Shown here piece after piece: positions 32,765-41,257 of a stretch of DNA of 64,000 bases. The notes under the pieces are model-generated. The model worked only from the letters and a program-made list of their open reading frames with translations, did not search any database and was not told the origin of the DNA. Within the stretch, counting starts at the first letter, position 1. The number at the start of each line of letters is the position of its first letter. The DNA lies in assembly GCF_014385435.1 (NCBI RefSeq), contig NZ_JACSUD010000011.1, forward strand, positions 21,840-85,839, read 5' to 3'. Origin of the DNA: Alloprevotella sp. Lung230 (GTDB lineage: Bacteria; Bacteroidota; Bacteroidia; Bacteroidales; Bacteroidaceae). A program made the position numbers and the translations under genes.

Positions 32765-35128
32765 TTAATAGATAATGACGCGTTGAGCATCGTTGTTGTT
32801 CACCTTGATGAGATAGACGCCTTTGTTCCATTGACTGCCATCGAGATGGGCTTCGTTGCCCTCTTTATGCAGGCTGTGGATAAGTTGTCCGCTGAGGCCG
32901 TAGACGCTCACATTCATTTCGTGAGCACCGGCCAAGAAGAGGTTGAAAGCACGGTCGCCGGCAGGCGTGATGAGCACCTGCGGCTTTTCGGCATAGAGCT
33001 GTCCGACGCTGCTCGTTCCCTTGCGACGGAGCACTTCCTTCAGTCCGGCGTAAGCATCGAATTTGCCGGCTCCCCATTGCACGGGGTCGCCTGCGCGAAC
33101 ATCGTCGTCGACGACTGCCGTCTTGCGCACAATGTCGATGACATCATCAATCTTGAGAGTGGGGTCGGCTTCGAGCCAAAGGCCGATAGAGCCAGCCACA
33201 ACAGGAGTGGCCATCGAGGTGCCGAGCGATTGATGCCAGTAGAGCTTCTTGCCGTCGACTTCGGCCTTGCCTTGGAGGGTGGCATCGGTAACGCCTATTT
33301 TGGGGTTTTCGGCGTAGTAGCTGTTGACGGACGAAATGATGGACGCACCGGGAGCACAAACGTGGGGCAGGTTGCGGCCGTCCTTCAGCGTGCCGTAGGA
33401 GGAGAAGAGAGAGGCTTGCCCTACGGGGAATTCGTTGTGATTGTAGCCATAGACATTGCCATCGAGCGAAGCCCAGTGGTCGCGGATGTTGTAGCTGCCC
33501 ACGGTCAGGACGTTTCTGGCGCAGGCCATGTCGCTGATGGTGCCGTTGCGTGATCCGTTGGTAAATCCGGGGATGTCGTAGTTGTCGAAATAGACAAACT
33601 GTGCATCGCTGTAGACGTCGACACGCTTACCGGGTTTGCCACTCACGAGGAGCCCAAGTTTGTACTTGCCATCGGCATTGTTCGTTTGGTTGTCGGTGGT
33701 GAGCAGGCGCACGAGCACTTGGTAGCGCTTCGTCTCGGGATCGATGTTGGATCCGAGCGCCACGTAACCATCAAAGTAGCGCTTGAAGTTGGGATTTTCG
33801 ATGGCATCTTGAATCTTGTAGTCGCCGCCTGAGGAGTAGACCACGGGCTTACCTTGCGTGTTGCTGTCGATGCCCAGACGGGCCACAATTCTCTTGCGCA
33901 CCTCACTGTAGATGACCACTTGCACCGAGATTTCGCTCTCATCGCCGCTATAAGCGATGAGTTGGCCGGTGCGCAGGTTGTGATAGACTGTGCTGCCGCC
34001 GGGAGGCGTAAATTCTCCTTCATAAACTGGGCGAAGGAAGGTCTGCACCTGTTCGTCTTTTTCAGCAAAAATCTTGGTGAGTGCCACGGTGCGGTCGGCT
34101 TCATTGCCGGCTGCCAAGCAGATGATGGCTTCCTCACCGCAAGCCCCCAAGAATTTGTTCATGATACTTGTAGAGTCGTGGGGACCGAGATTGCTGCCCA
34201 AGGAGAGGTTGATGACGCAGGGTTTGCGATTGTTGCTGGAGAGGTGGGCATAGTTGATGATGTCGTTCATGCCCAGGGCTATGAACTGGTCATAAAGGTT
34301 GCCGCAAGAAGCCACAAGTTCCGACTCGGTGGCAATCCCATAGAAGGGATTTTTGCCCGTCAGGTTCTGTGCCGTCTTGTTGTCTTCGGTTTGGGCAAAA
34401 GAGATGTTGCCCAGATAGCCACCGGCCATGATGCCCATGGTGTGGGTGCCGTGGAAGGTTTCACTGTTGTCGGTGGTGAAGTCCTCGATGGCAAAGTCGT
34501 TTTGGTCCTTGTTGGGAAGGCGGTCCAAGTCGACCTTGGGATAGTAGTTCTCATAGAGATACCCATCTTTGGCAGCCTTGTTCTCAGTGATTTTGCTCAG
34601 ATAGCCGAAGCGCGTTTTGCCGTCGGGAGTGAGGAAATTGAGGTTGTTGGGGTCCAGGCCGCTGTCCACGATGCCCGTCACCACGCCCTTACCGGTGTAG
34701 GCTTGAGGCAGGCCGATGCCTTGGTGGATTTTATTAATGCCCAAGGCTTCGCGCACAAGGTTCATCTTCTGCTGCACCTTGCGAGGCAGTTGTAGACGCT
34801 TCACATACTTCTGTTCGGAAATGCGTTCCACGTCAGCAATGCGCATGGTCACAATGGCAATGCCTCCACGCACACAGAGCACTTTCACATCCTTGTTGGC
34901 TTCGAGTTGCTGCTGAGCATCTGGGCTGTTGAACTCAATCATAGCCATCGTGTGCGTGCGTTGGGGAGCAATGCGTTCAAAACTACGCGTGCGAGCGTTG
35001 TAAGTTGGGATGGGCTTTTGGCTATTGAGCTCAAGCAGCGTCATCTGACTTTCCAAATCGAGTTTCGACTGTGCGAAAGCCGAACCTACGAATCCTGCGA
35101 AGAGGAGAGGGAGATAAAATTTTTTCAT
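32765..35128 (-). CDS. Secreted S8 (subtilisin-like) serine peptidase
   Basis: A 787-residue exported protease. Residues 1-19 are a signal peptide (FYLPLLFAGFVGSAFAQ). A propeptide-like part follows. The catalytic triad is visible: aspartate in VTGIVDSGLDPN, histidine in FHGTHTMGIMAGG, and serine in LGTSMATPVVAGS. An insert of about 250 residues separates the histidine and serine parts. The C-terminus (MNVSVYGLSGQLIHSLHKEG and KGVYLIKVNNNDAQRVIIY) is a type A sorting-like domain. It begins 2 nt after the upstream gene's stop and ends 7 nt before the LRR gene, so the three are one operon. Confidence 0.92.
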   Translation of the reverse strand: MKKFYLPLLFAGFVGSAFAQSKLDLESQMTLLELNSQKPIPTYNARTRSFERIAPQRTHTMAMIEFNSPDAQQQLEANKDVKVLCVRGGIAIVTMRIADVERISEQKYVKRLQLPRKVQQKMNLVREALGINKIHQGIGLPQAYTGKGVVTGIVDSGLDPNNLNFLTPDGKTRFGYLSKITENKAAKDGYLYENYYPKVDLDRLPNKDQNDFAIEDFTTDNSETFHGTHTMGIMAGGYLGNISFAQTEDNKTAQNLTGKNPFYGIATESELVASCGNLYDQFIALGMNDIINYAHLSSNNRKPCVINLSLGSNLGPHDSTSIMNKFLGACGEEAIICLAAGNEADRTVALTKIFAEKDEQVQTFLRPVYEGEFTPPGGSTVYHNLRTGQLIAYSGDESEISVQVVIYSEVRKRIVARLGIDSNTQGKPVVYSSGGDYKIQDAIENPNFKRYFDGYVALGSNIDPETKRYQVLVRLLTTDNQTNNADGKYKLGLLVSGKPGKRVDVYSDAQFVYFDNYDIPGFTNGSRNGTISDMACARNVLTVGSYNIRDHWASLDGNVYGYNHNEFPVGQASLFSSYGTLKDGRNLPHVCAPGASIISSVNSYYAENPKIGVTDATLQGKAEVDGKKLYWHQSLGTSMATPVVAGSIGLWLEADPTLKIDDVIDIVRKTAVVDDDVRAGDPVQWGAGKFDAYAGLKEVLRRKGTSSVGQLYAEKPQVLITPAGDRAFNLFLAGAHEMNVSVYGLSGQLIHSLHKEGNEAHLDGSQWNKGVYLIKVNNNDAQRVIIY

Positions 35129-35130
35129 AC

Positions 35131-36723
35131 TTATTTGAGGATAGTTTTCTTGCCATTGATGATATACAAACCACCACGTGAGGGGGCCGATACGTGTCGG
35201 CCGTCGAGGGTGTAGATGGTTTGCTGTTGTGGAGCGTTGAGCGTGTCGGCAATGCCGGAAACCACGCCTTTGAGCAGGATTTCGATGCGGTCGCCGTTCT
35301 TGATGTTGAGCTGAAGGGCAGCATTACCCTTGTAGGTGGCGTCTACCACCTTTCCATTTTGCTTCACCACCATTTTGCTCAAATCGCTGCCGTACACTCC
35401 GAGCATGAAGGGATTGTCGGCGGTCGAGAATTGGATTTCGTTTTCACCCGTCTTCACTTCCACATTGGAGCGGTCGGTGCGTTGGAGGTAGAAGGTGTAG
35501 TTGGCCACCGTGATGTCGTCAATGTAGACCGTAGCTTTCTGGTCGCGCACAATGGCCGATGTGGTCACCTCAATCTCCATGCCTTCTTTGAGCCTGATTT
35601 GATAGGCGCCGCTGTAGTCGGGGCTCATGGTCGTGCCGTTGACGGTGAGCGACTCGATTTTGCAACCGCTGTTGGGCTTCACCTCGACAACGCTGTTGGT
35701 TTCGCTCACCTCCAGCGCGTTAAGGCCGGCTTTCACGGCAATCTGCTTGCCCGACCAACTGCTGCCTTCGTAAACGGTGATGTTGGCCGGATTGTCCACA
35801 CGGAAGTTGGCCTTGATGGTGCCATACTTGTGGGCTGCAATGTCGAAGGTCGTGGCAGCGGTGATGATGAAGCTGATTTCGCCATAGACATTGTGGCGCA
35901 CACCGTCGTGCTTGAGGCTGTCGAGGGAATAGTTCTGTTGGTCGAACACCAAGGTGATTTTCGAACCCGCTTTGACAGCATAGTTGTTGTCAAGGTAGTT
36001 GGTCACCACAACATCGTTGACCTTCACGGCTTTGAGCGCCTCCTTGGCTTCTTCTTTGGAGAAGTTGAACACCACGGGGAAGTCCACATCAGGATATTCG
36101 GCCAAGATTTCGATGACGCAACCCTGGGTAGGCTTCACTGTGTAGCGACCTTCCAGCCCCAGCACGTTTTGGCCGTCTTTCAGGACTTTGTAGAGCGGTA
36201 CGGGATTGCCGGAAGCAGCCGAAAACAAGAAGGGTTCTTCCACGCCGGGCATCCATTTCACCGTGTTCTCGCCGTCTTGCAAAGGCACTTGTTCGTAAGA
36301 GCCCGTCCGCATAAAGCCGATTTTTGCAGCCTTGTCCGTCTTGATGGTGCATGAAGCGGTGCGTGCCGCATCGAGATTGCCCGAAGTGATGGTGATGACA
36401 GCGCCTTCATCTGCACCTTCATTGACGTAGACCGAACTGGTTTTCATCGAACTGATGTACTGTTCGGAGGCTTTGCCCTTGGCATCGGTCTTCATGACCT
36501 TGCGCAGGAAGTTGCCGGCCTTGGCTTCCACCTGTACAGAACCATATTGTGGCACCGTGAGGTCGTTCATGCCGGTCACCATGCCCTGTACTTCTTGGTT
36601 GTTGACCATCACTTTGACACGTGAAGCATCGTCCACGTCGACTTTGACGTGGGTGTCTGCGACGGCACGTTGTGTAAAGCAACATAACAACGTGAGCAAG
36701 AGAAAAGAGTAGATTTTCTTCAT
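35131..36723 (-). CDS. Secreted protein of unknown function with sorting-like tail
   Basis: A 530-residue exported protein. The start at 36723 (MKKIYSFLLLTLLCCFTQRAVA) gives the signal peptide; an ATG two codons upstream is also possible. The body is beta-rich with repeated blocks of about 100 residues, each with phrases like KVMVNNQEVQGMV, KAVKVNDVVVTNYLDNNYAV and IESLTVNGTTMSPDYSG, suggesting tandem Ig-like or similar modules. The end, IYTLDGRHVSAPSRGGLYIINGKK, is a short sorting-like tail. No named family was recognised. First gene of the operon with the subtilase and LRR genes. Confidence 0.8.
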   Translation of the reverse strand: MKKIYSFLLLTLLCCFTQRAVADTHVKVDVDDASRVKVMVNNQEVQGMVTGMNDLTVPQYGSVQVEAKAGNFLRKVMKTDAKGKASEQYISSMKTSSVYVNEGADEGAVITITSGNLDAARTASCTIKTDKAAKIGFMRTGSYEQVPLQDGENTVKWMPGVEEPFLFSAASGNPVPLYKVLKDGQNVLGLEGRYTVKPTQGCVIEILAEYPDVDFPVVFNFSKEEAKEALKAVKVNDVVVTNYLDNNYAVKAGSKITLVFDQQNYSLDSLKHDGVRHNVYGEISFIITAATTFDIAAHKYGTIKANFRVDNPANITVYEGSSWSGKQIAVKAGLNALEVSETNSVVEVKPNSGCKIESLTVNGTTMSPDYSGAYQIRLKEGMEIEVTTSAIVRDQKATVYIDDITVANYTFYLQRTDRSNVEVKTGENEIQFSTADNPFMLGVYGSDLSKMVVKQNGKVVDATYKGNAALQLNIKNGDRIEILLKGVVSGIADTLNAPQQQTIYTLDGRHVSAPSRGGLYIINGKKTILK

Positions 36724-36867
36724 AAACATTGAATTTTAGAAATGAAAGAAATATAGGAGCGTTCGAATTTGTTTATGTAAGAGGAGCAGCGGGGGCTGAA
36801 GTTAGATTTAGAAGAAGGCTAAATTGTCAATGATATTTTCGTCACTACGAAAAAAAACCGTGTGCGG

Positions 36868-36875
36868 CAAAGTTA
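36868..36875 (-). promoter_or_regulatory. -7 box for the secreted-protein operon
   Basis: TAACTTTG on the minus strand, giving a leader of about 140 nt before the start at 36723. Confidence 0.55.
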
Positions 36876-37051
36876 AACAAAAAAAGAGAAATAAAAGCCC
36901 TTGTGCGTACTTTTTTTTAATTCTCCTCAAAAAAAAATACATTTCTCTCCTTTTTCTCGCGAGGATGTGGTGTACAAATCATAACCGAAGGAAGGGGCGC
37001 GGTGAAGGCTGGGAGGGAGCGCTGCCCGGCTCCGAGAGGAACAAGACGTGG

Positions 37052-37090
37052 GCAAAAAAAACGCAGCGGCAACCCGAAGGCTGCCGCTGC
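37052..37090 (-). terminator. Rho-independent terminator
   Basis: GCAGCGGCA (37063-37071) pairs with TGCCGCTGC (37082-37090), and on the minus strand it is followed by a run of eight T. It would end transcripts from the small genes at 37438-38117. Nothing else coding was recognised between 36876 and 37437. Confidence 0.75.
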
Positions 37091-37102
37091 ACGGGAGGGG
37101 AG

Positions 37103-37298
37103 AAGAATGTGGTCAAAATGGATCGCTGCGATTTTAGTCGTAGGCGGTTCTCTACTCTGACACTATCTTTGCTTCCCTTTTCCGTCATCTCGCGTTTGTT
37201 GATCAGTCGGGTAGCTCGCTACACTCCTTTTTCACAAAGACGACCTGACGAAAAATGGAAACAAATCTAGTATCAATTCACTTCGAACATCTACTTAT
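37103..37298 (-). mobile_element. MITE-like element, copy 1
   Basis: About 195 bp alignable along its whole length with the reverse complement of 59151-59346, for example the shared stretch GTAGCTCGCTACACTCCTT and the ACAAAGACGACCTGACGA part. Its right end (37281-37298) keeps the terminal repeat CTTCGAACATCTACTTAT; the left end is diverged. It contains no gene. Confidence 0.8.
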
Positions 37299-37437
37299 CA
37301 ACAGAGGATTTCGCTATCGGAGTGGATCAGTGCAAACGCAACTGTGCCGAAACGGATAGCGCGGAGCAGTCCATTTCGGCACGGATAAAGGGGGGCTCTC
37401 TGTTTTGAGGGTATCTTAGTTTCAGAAAGAAAGAGAT

Positions 37438-37866
37438 TTAGCAAAGATACCCCAACCATTGTTGGAAAGGGAGGTAGCTTAATCCAAACATTGCCACCAA
37501 ACAGCACAATAGTCCGGCGGCATGCAGCATCACTTTGCGCCAATTCTGCAGACGGAGGTTCACGAAGCCTTTCCTCAATTCGTCATACCATCTATGCCCT
37601 ACGTGGGCCGGGGGCACTAGGGTCAGCAAGAGCAGTATGCGAGCCCAGAAATCCACACCGCAATCGGAAGTCGGAGCAGTGGCCACGATATAGGTGAGAA
37701 ATAGTGCAAAACACAAGGAAAGCAGTGCCCCCAATAGACGCCAAAGGTAGTCTGTTCGCTTCCCTTTTCTATCCCATAAGCTATGCAAGAAAAGATAGGT
37801 CACTGAGAGGGGAGGAAACAGGAATATAAGCATTCCTATGCGTTGAAATAGTGAAAGTTCATCCAT
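37438..37866 (-). CDS. Small polytopic membrane protein
   Basis: A 142-residue protein of unknown function with about four hydrophobic helices (IGMLIFLFPPLSVTYLFL, LLGALLSLCFALFLTYIVA, ILLLLTLVPPA and MLHAAGLLCCLVAMFGLS). The ATG at 37866 starts 2 nt after the stop of the upstream small gene, so the two are coupled. Its size and place would suit an immunity or transport partner for that peptide, but that is inference only. Confidence 0.65.
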   Translation of the reverse strand: MDELSLFQRIGMLIFLFPPLSVTYLFLHSLWDRKGKRTDYLWRLLGALLSLCFALFLTYIVATAPTSDCGVDFWARILLLLTLVPPAHVGHRWYDELRKGFVNLRLQNWRKVMLHAAGLLCCLVAMFGLSYLPFQQWLGYLC

Positions 37867-37868
37867 TA

Positions 37869-38117
37869 TTAACTGGCAATAGCTAAACAAACGCCAAATT
37901 CAGCAACAGTAATCGAAACTCCGATGACACCTGACAGCCGAGTGGCTACTTTTTTGATACTTTTCTTGAGAACTCTCTCCACAATTTCTCTTGTCATCCT
38001 TTTGCCTGTTAAAGCTTTACGCATATCTTCAAGAACATCTAAGCCTAATGCAGCAGCACCACAACTAGCAACATCGTTCCAATCGAGACTTCTTGTTGCG
38101 ACAGATGTACGTTGCAC
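37869..38117 (-). CDS. Small bacteriocin-like protein (uncertain)
   Basis: An 82-residue frame with a GTG start at 38117; no ATG is available, and the frame is open further upstream. It holds DWNDVASCGAAALGLDVLED, a basic middle (KKSIKKVATRL) and a hydrophobic glycine-containing end, GVIGVSITVAEFGVCLAIAS. Two cysteines, one near each end of the core, plus a cationic amphipathic middle and a hydrophobic end, resemble small bacteriocin-like peptides. No leader with a clear double-glycine site is seen. The function is not established. Confidence 0.5.
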   Translation of the reverse strand: MQRTSVATRSLDWNDVASCGAAALGLDVLEDMRKALTGKRMTREIVERVLKKSIKKVATRLSGVIGVSITVAEFGVCLAIAS

Positions 38118-38155
38118 TTCTATCTTTATCTTGAAATACAGGACGCGGTGGAACT

Positions 38156-38179
38156 TTCGTCTTACAGACGTTTTCTTGC
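38156..38179 (-). repeat. Dispersed hairpin motif, copy 2
   Basis: On the minus strand this is identical over 24 nt to 50548-50571. The core AAAACGTCTGTAAGACGAA contains a 5-bp hairpin, CGTCT-GTA-AGACG. It lies just upstream of the bacteriocin-like frame. Confidence 0.7.
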
Positions 38180-38247
38180 CACGGCAGTGCGTTTCGCAAA
38201 AGGGATGAAGGAGCGCGGAAAATTTACATAGGAGATAGAAAAATTTA

Positions 38248-38301
38248 CCTCAGAGGTAGTTTTTTCTATCTCTGAGGTAAAAAAAACTATCTCTGAGGTA
38301 A
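38248..38301. repeat. 21-bp palindrome array, locus 3
   Basis: Three units start at 38248, 38269 and 38290, exactly 21 bp apart, each an odd palindrome of the TACCTCwGAGGTA type separated by A- or T-runs. The last unit ends 3 nt from the stop of the flavin reductase gene. Confidence 0.88.
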
Positions 38302-38304
38302 ATT

Positions 38305-38820
38305 TCAGGGGGTGTAGATGCCCTCAATTTCGATGACGTAGAGGGTGTGCAAACCGCCTTGTTCGGGGCGGTAGCAGCGGTCGAGGATAGTGCGGTCGAT
38401 GAAGTCCTCCGCACGCAGGTCGGTCTGGAAGAGTTTGCGCCCTTCGAGGGTGAGCCGTGCCTGAGCGTAGGTGGTGCTTCCCAAAGGTGTGGCAATGGGA
38501 GTCAATCCTGTAGCCGCCGCTTTGTCGAGGTCGCGCCCACTGCGCGTACCGATGAGTTTGTAGGCCTCCCGCGCCTGGGGTTCGTTGCCCAAGAAAGCGA
38601 GGGAGATGCGTTCGTTGCGGGCGATAAACTCGTGAGTGTAACGCTCAGGACGTACGAAAATGAAGGCCACGGGCTTGTTCCACAAATGGCCGATACCGCC
38701 CCAAGAAGCGGTGAGCATATTGAAGTCGTCGGGAGTACCGGCGCTCACCAGCATCCATTCCTGCCCGATGGCAGCAATGATGTCTTCTTCCGCAAGGCGT
38801 GAAAGCGGTTGTTGTTGCAT
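38305..38820 (-). CDS. Flavin reductase family protein
   Basis: A 171-residue FMN-binding split-barrel protein, probably cytosolic and using flavin to reduce a partner. MLVSAGTPDDFNMLTASWGGIGHLWNKPVAFIFVRPERYTHEFI is the family signature for flavin binding. It lies 91 nt downstream of sufB on the same strand and could be cotranscribed with it, which is not the usual suf neighbour. Confidence 0.87.
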   Translation of the reverse strand: MQQQPLSRLAEEDIIAAIGQEWMLVSAGTPDDFNMLTASWGGIGHLWNKPVAFIFVRPERYTHEFIARNERISLAFLGNEPQAREAYKLIGTRSGRDLDKAAATGLTPIATPLGSTTYAQARLTLEGRKLFQTDLRAEDFIDRTILDRCYRPEQGGLHTLYVIEIEGIYTP

Positions 38821-38911
38821 GGAGAAAAGGAAAAAGTAAAGAGTGGTTCTGAAAACTGTTTTTGAAGTGCGGTGGATTTCGGAAGAAGCGCCCGCTTCCC
38901 CCTTTCACCGC

Positions 38912-40345
38912 TTATCCCACACTACCTTCGAGCGAAACGGCAAGGAGTTTCTGCGCTTCGACGGCAAACTCCATGGGGAGTTTGTTGATGACTTCGCGCG
39001 CATAGCCGCCCACAATGAGATTGACGGCATCTTCAACAGGAATGCCGCGCTGTTGGCAGTAGAGGAGCTGGTCTTCGGAGATTTTGGACGTGGTGGCTTC
39101 GTGCTCTACAATGGAGTCGTTGTTGTCCACATCAATATAAGGGAAGGTGTGCGCGCCGCTCGTGGAACTGAGCAGCAGGGAGTCGCAGGAAGAATAGTTG
39201 CGGGAGTTGTGCGCCTTTTTTGACATACGCACCAATCCGCGATAAGAATTCTGGCTTTTACCGGCCGAGATACCTTTGGAAATAATGGTGGAACGCGTGC
39301 CGGGGGCAAGGTGAATCATCTTTGTACCCGTATCGGCCTCTTGGTGGTTGTTGGTGACGGCCACGGAGTAGAATTCCGCTTGTGAACCTTCGCCGGAGAG
39401 AATGCAGGAGGGGTATTTCCAAGTGATGGCGCTGCCCGTTTCGACCTGTGTCCAAGAGAGGCGGGCGTTTTTGCCGCGCAGATGACCGCGTTTGGTCACG
39501 AGATTGAGCACACCGCCGTTGCCATCGGCATCGCCCGGATACCAGTTTTGCACGGTGGAATACTTCACCTCGGCATCGGCATTGACCACAATCTCAACGA
39601 TGGCGGCATGGAGTTGGTTTTCATCGCGCATGGGGGCGGTGCAGCCTTCGAGATAAGACACGTAGCCACCCTCGTCGCAAACGATGAGGGTGCGCTCAAA
39701 CTGCCCCGTGTTGCGCGCGTTGATGCGGAAATAGGTGGAGAGTTCCATCGGACAGCGCACGCCTTTGGGAATAAAGACGAAGGAACCGTCGGAGAAGACA
39801 GCCGAGTTGAGGGCAGCGAAGTAGTTGTCGCGATAGGGGACAACGCTGCCCAAGTATTTGCGCACGAGTTCGGGATTTTCCTTGACGGCTTCCGAAAAAC
39901 TGCTGAAAATGACGCCCTTCTCTTGAAGGCGCTCTTTGAAGGTGGTCTTGACGCTCACCGAGTCCATCACGGCATCAACGGCTATTCCTGCCAATGCCAT
40001 GCGCTCGTGGAGAGGAATGCCGAGTTTGTCGAAGGTTTTCATCAGTTCAGGGTCAATCTCCTTCTTGTCGTTCTTCTTTTTCGTAGGGTCGGCATAATAA
40101 GAGATGGCCTGATAGTCGATTTCGGGCAAACGCACGTGCGCCCAATCGGGCTGAGGGAGCGTTTGCCAGTAGCGAAAGGCGGTGAGTCGAAACTCCAGCA
40201 GCCATTCGGGTTCTTCCTTTTTGGCGCTGATTTGGCGGATGACGTCTTCCGACAGACCGGCTTCGATGATTTCGGTCTCCACGTCGGTAACAAATCCGGC
40301 TTCATATTTTTGTTGCGTAAAGTCGCGTAGATATTCGTTGGCCAT
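38912..40345 (-). CDS. sufB: Fe-S cluster assembly scaffold SufB
   Basis: Core scaffold of the SUF iron-sulfur assembly machine, which works with SufC and SufD. It has 477 residues from ATG 40345 ([18 protein letters not shown]); the longer frame upstream covers the promoter. The family blocks [65 protein letters not shown] and [17 protein letters not shown] are present, and the C-terminal [20 protein letters not shown] is intact. No sufC or sufD follows; the next gene on the strand encodes a flavin reductase. Confidence 0.95.
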   Translation of the reverse strand: MANEYLRDFTQQKYEAGFVTDVETEIIEAGLSEDVIRQISAKKEEPEWLLEFRLTAFRYWQTLPQPDWAHVRLPEIDYQAISYYADPTKKKNDKKEIDPELMKTFDKLGIPLHERMALAGIAVDAVMDSVSVKTTFKERLQEKGVIFSSFSEAVKENPELVRKYLGSVVPYRDNYFAALNSAVFSDGSFVFIPKGVRCPMELSTYFRINARNTGQFERTLIVCDEGGYVSYLEGCTAPMRDENQLHAAIVEIVVNADAEVKYSTVQNWYPGDADGNGGVLNLVTKRGHLRGKNARLSWTQVETGSAITWKYPSCILSGEGSQAEFYSVAVTNNHQEADTGTKMIHLAPGTRSTIISKGISAGKSQNSYRGLVRMSKKAHNSRNYSSCDSLLLSSTSGAHTFPYIDVDNNDSIVEHEATTSKISEDQLLYCQQRGIPVEDAVNLIVGGYAREVINKLPMEFAVEAQKLLAVSLEGSVG

Positions 40346-40443
40346 GGGCGGTGATAGCGTATATATAAGAGATGGGTGAATGAAGATGTGCAATGAGGCA
40401 ATGGCCTCCTGACAAGGAGAAAATCCACTGCGGCATCGGGCTA

Positions 40444-40451
40444 CAAAATTA
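40444..40451 (-). promoter_or_regulatory. -7 box for sufB
   Basis: TAATTTTG on the minus strand, about 100 nt before the sufB start. The gap 40346-40810 otherwise holds only the divergent box at 40692 and a hairpin of CGGCACTC/GAGTGCCG. Confidence 0.5.
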
Positions 40452-40691
40452 CGATAAATGCAGGGGCGCTCCAAATTTTCTTTAGCTTTTTTGCCACCCA
40501 TGGACGCAATTTTGAATAAGTTGTGAAATGAAAGTCAAAAGGCGAAAGTCGGCCGTGGGATAGGCACCGCCGGCACTCCTGTGGCAGGACGATGCACCGA
40601 GTGCCGACGAGAGAGGGAGCACAAAAGCAGAAATCCAGCACCTTTTGCCGACAAAAAGCGTGGGAGGGAGGTGTTTTTCAGAAAGAATGCG

Positions 40692-40699
40692 TAATTTTG
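40692..40699 (+). promoter_or_regulatory. -7 box for the ArsC-like gene
   Basis: TAATTTTG, about 110 nt before the ATG at 40811. Confidence 0.45.
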
Positions 40700-40810
40700 T
40701 CTCCACATTGCCGATGGAACGGCAAAGCACAACGCGAAAACCGGAAAGGACAGCGGCAAAGGACGTTGCGCCCATCCGAGCCCCATTTACTTAATCATAA
40801 AATTTAGATT

Positions 40811-41161
40811 ATGCTCATCCTCCACTATCCCAAATGCAGCACCTGCCGCAAAGCCCTGAAATGGGTGGAAGACCACGGCCTGCAAGCCGAAACACGCCAC
40901 ATCGTGGAACAACGCCCCACCGAGGCCGAACTGGCCGAATGGATCGACCGCAGCGGTCTGCCGATACAGCGATTTTTCAACACCTCCGGTATCCTCTATC
41001 GGGAGCGCGGACTGAAAGACGTGGTGAAAACCGCCTCGCGCGAAGAACTCCTGCACCTGTTGGCTGAAGACGGCAAACTGGTGAAACGTCCTCTCGTGGT
41101 GCTCCCCGACCGCGTGCTGGTGGGCTTCAAAGAGGCCGAGTGGGAAGCCGCTCTGCTGTAA
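40811..41161 (+). CDS. ArsC/Spx family protein
   Basis: A 116-residue thioredoxin-fold protein of the arsenate reductase/Spx superfamily. The active-site loop is KCSTCRKALKWVEDHG, with CxxC, and DGKLVKRPLVVLPDRVLVGF is the conserved C-terminal segment. Members may be redox regulators or glutathione-linked reductases; YffB-like or Spx-like is more likely than true arsenate reductase because no ars genes surround it. Confidence 0.88.
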   Translation: MLILHYPKCSTCRKALKWVEDHGLQAETRHIVEQRPTEAELAEWIDRSGLPIQRFFNTSGILYRERGLKDVVKTASREELLHLLAEDGKLVKRPLVVLPDRVLVGFKEAEWEAALL

Positions 41162-41257
41162 TCTACACTGAGGCAGGTGGAGAGAGGGTGCAACAACCGT
41201 CTGTCCGCCTGCCTTTTTTGTTGTTCTGCTGTCTGTCCCCCTTCAATTCCCACCGCT

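Noticed and set aside
36824..37270. 148-codon open frame on the plus strand
   Set aside because: It covers the promoter and leader of the secreted-protein operon, a terminator hairpin and the MITE-like element, and has no protein features.
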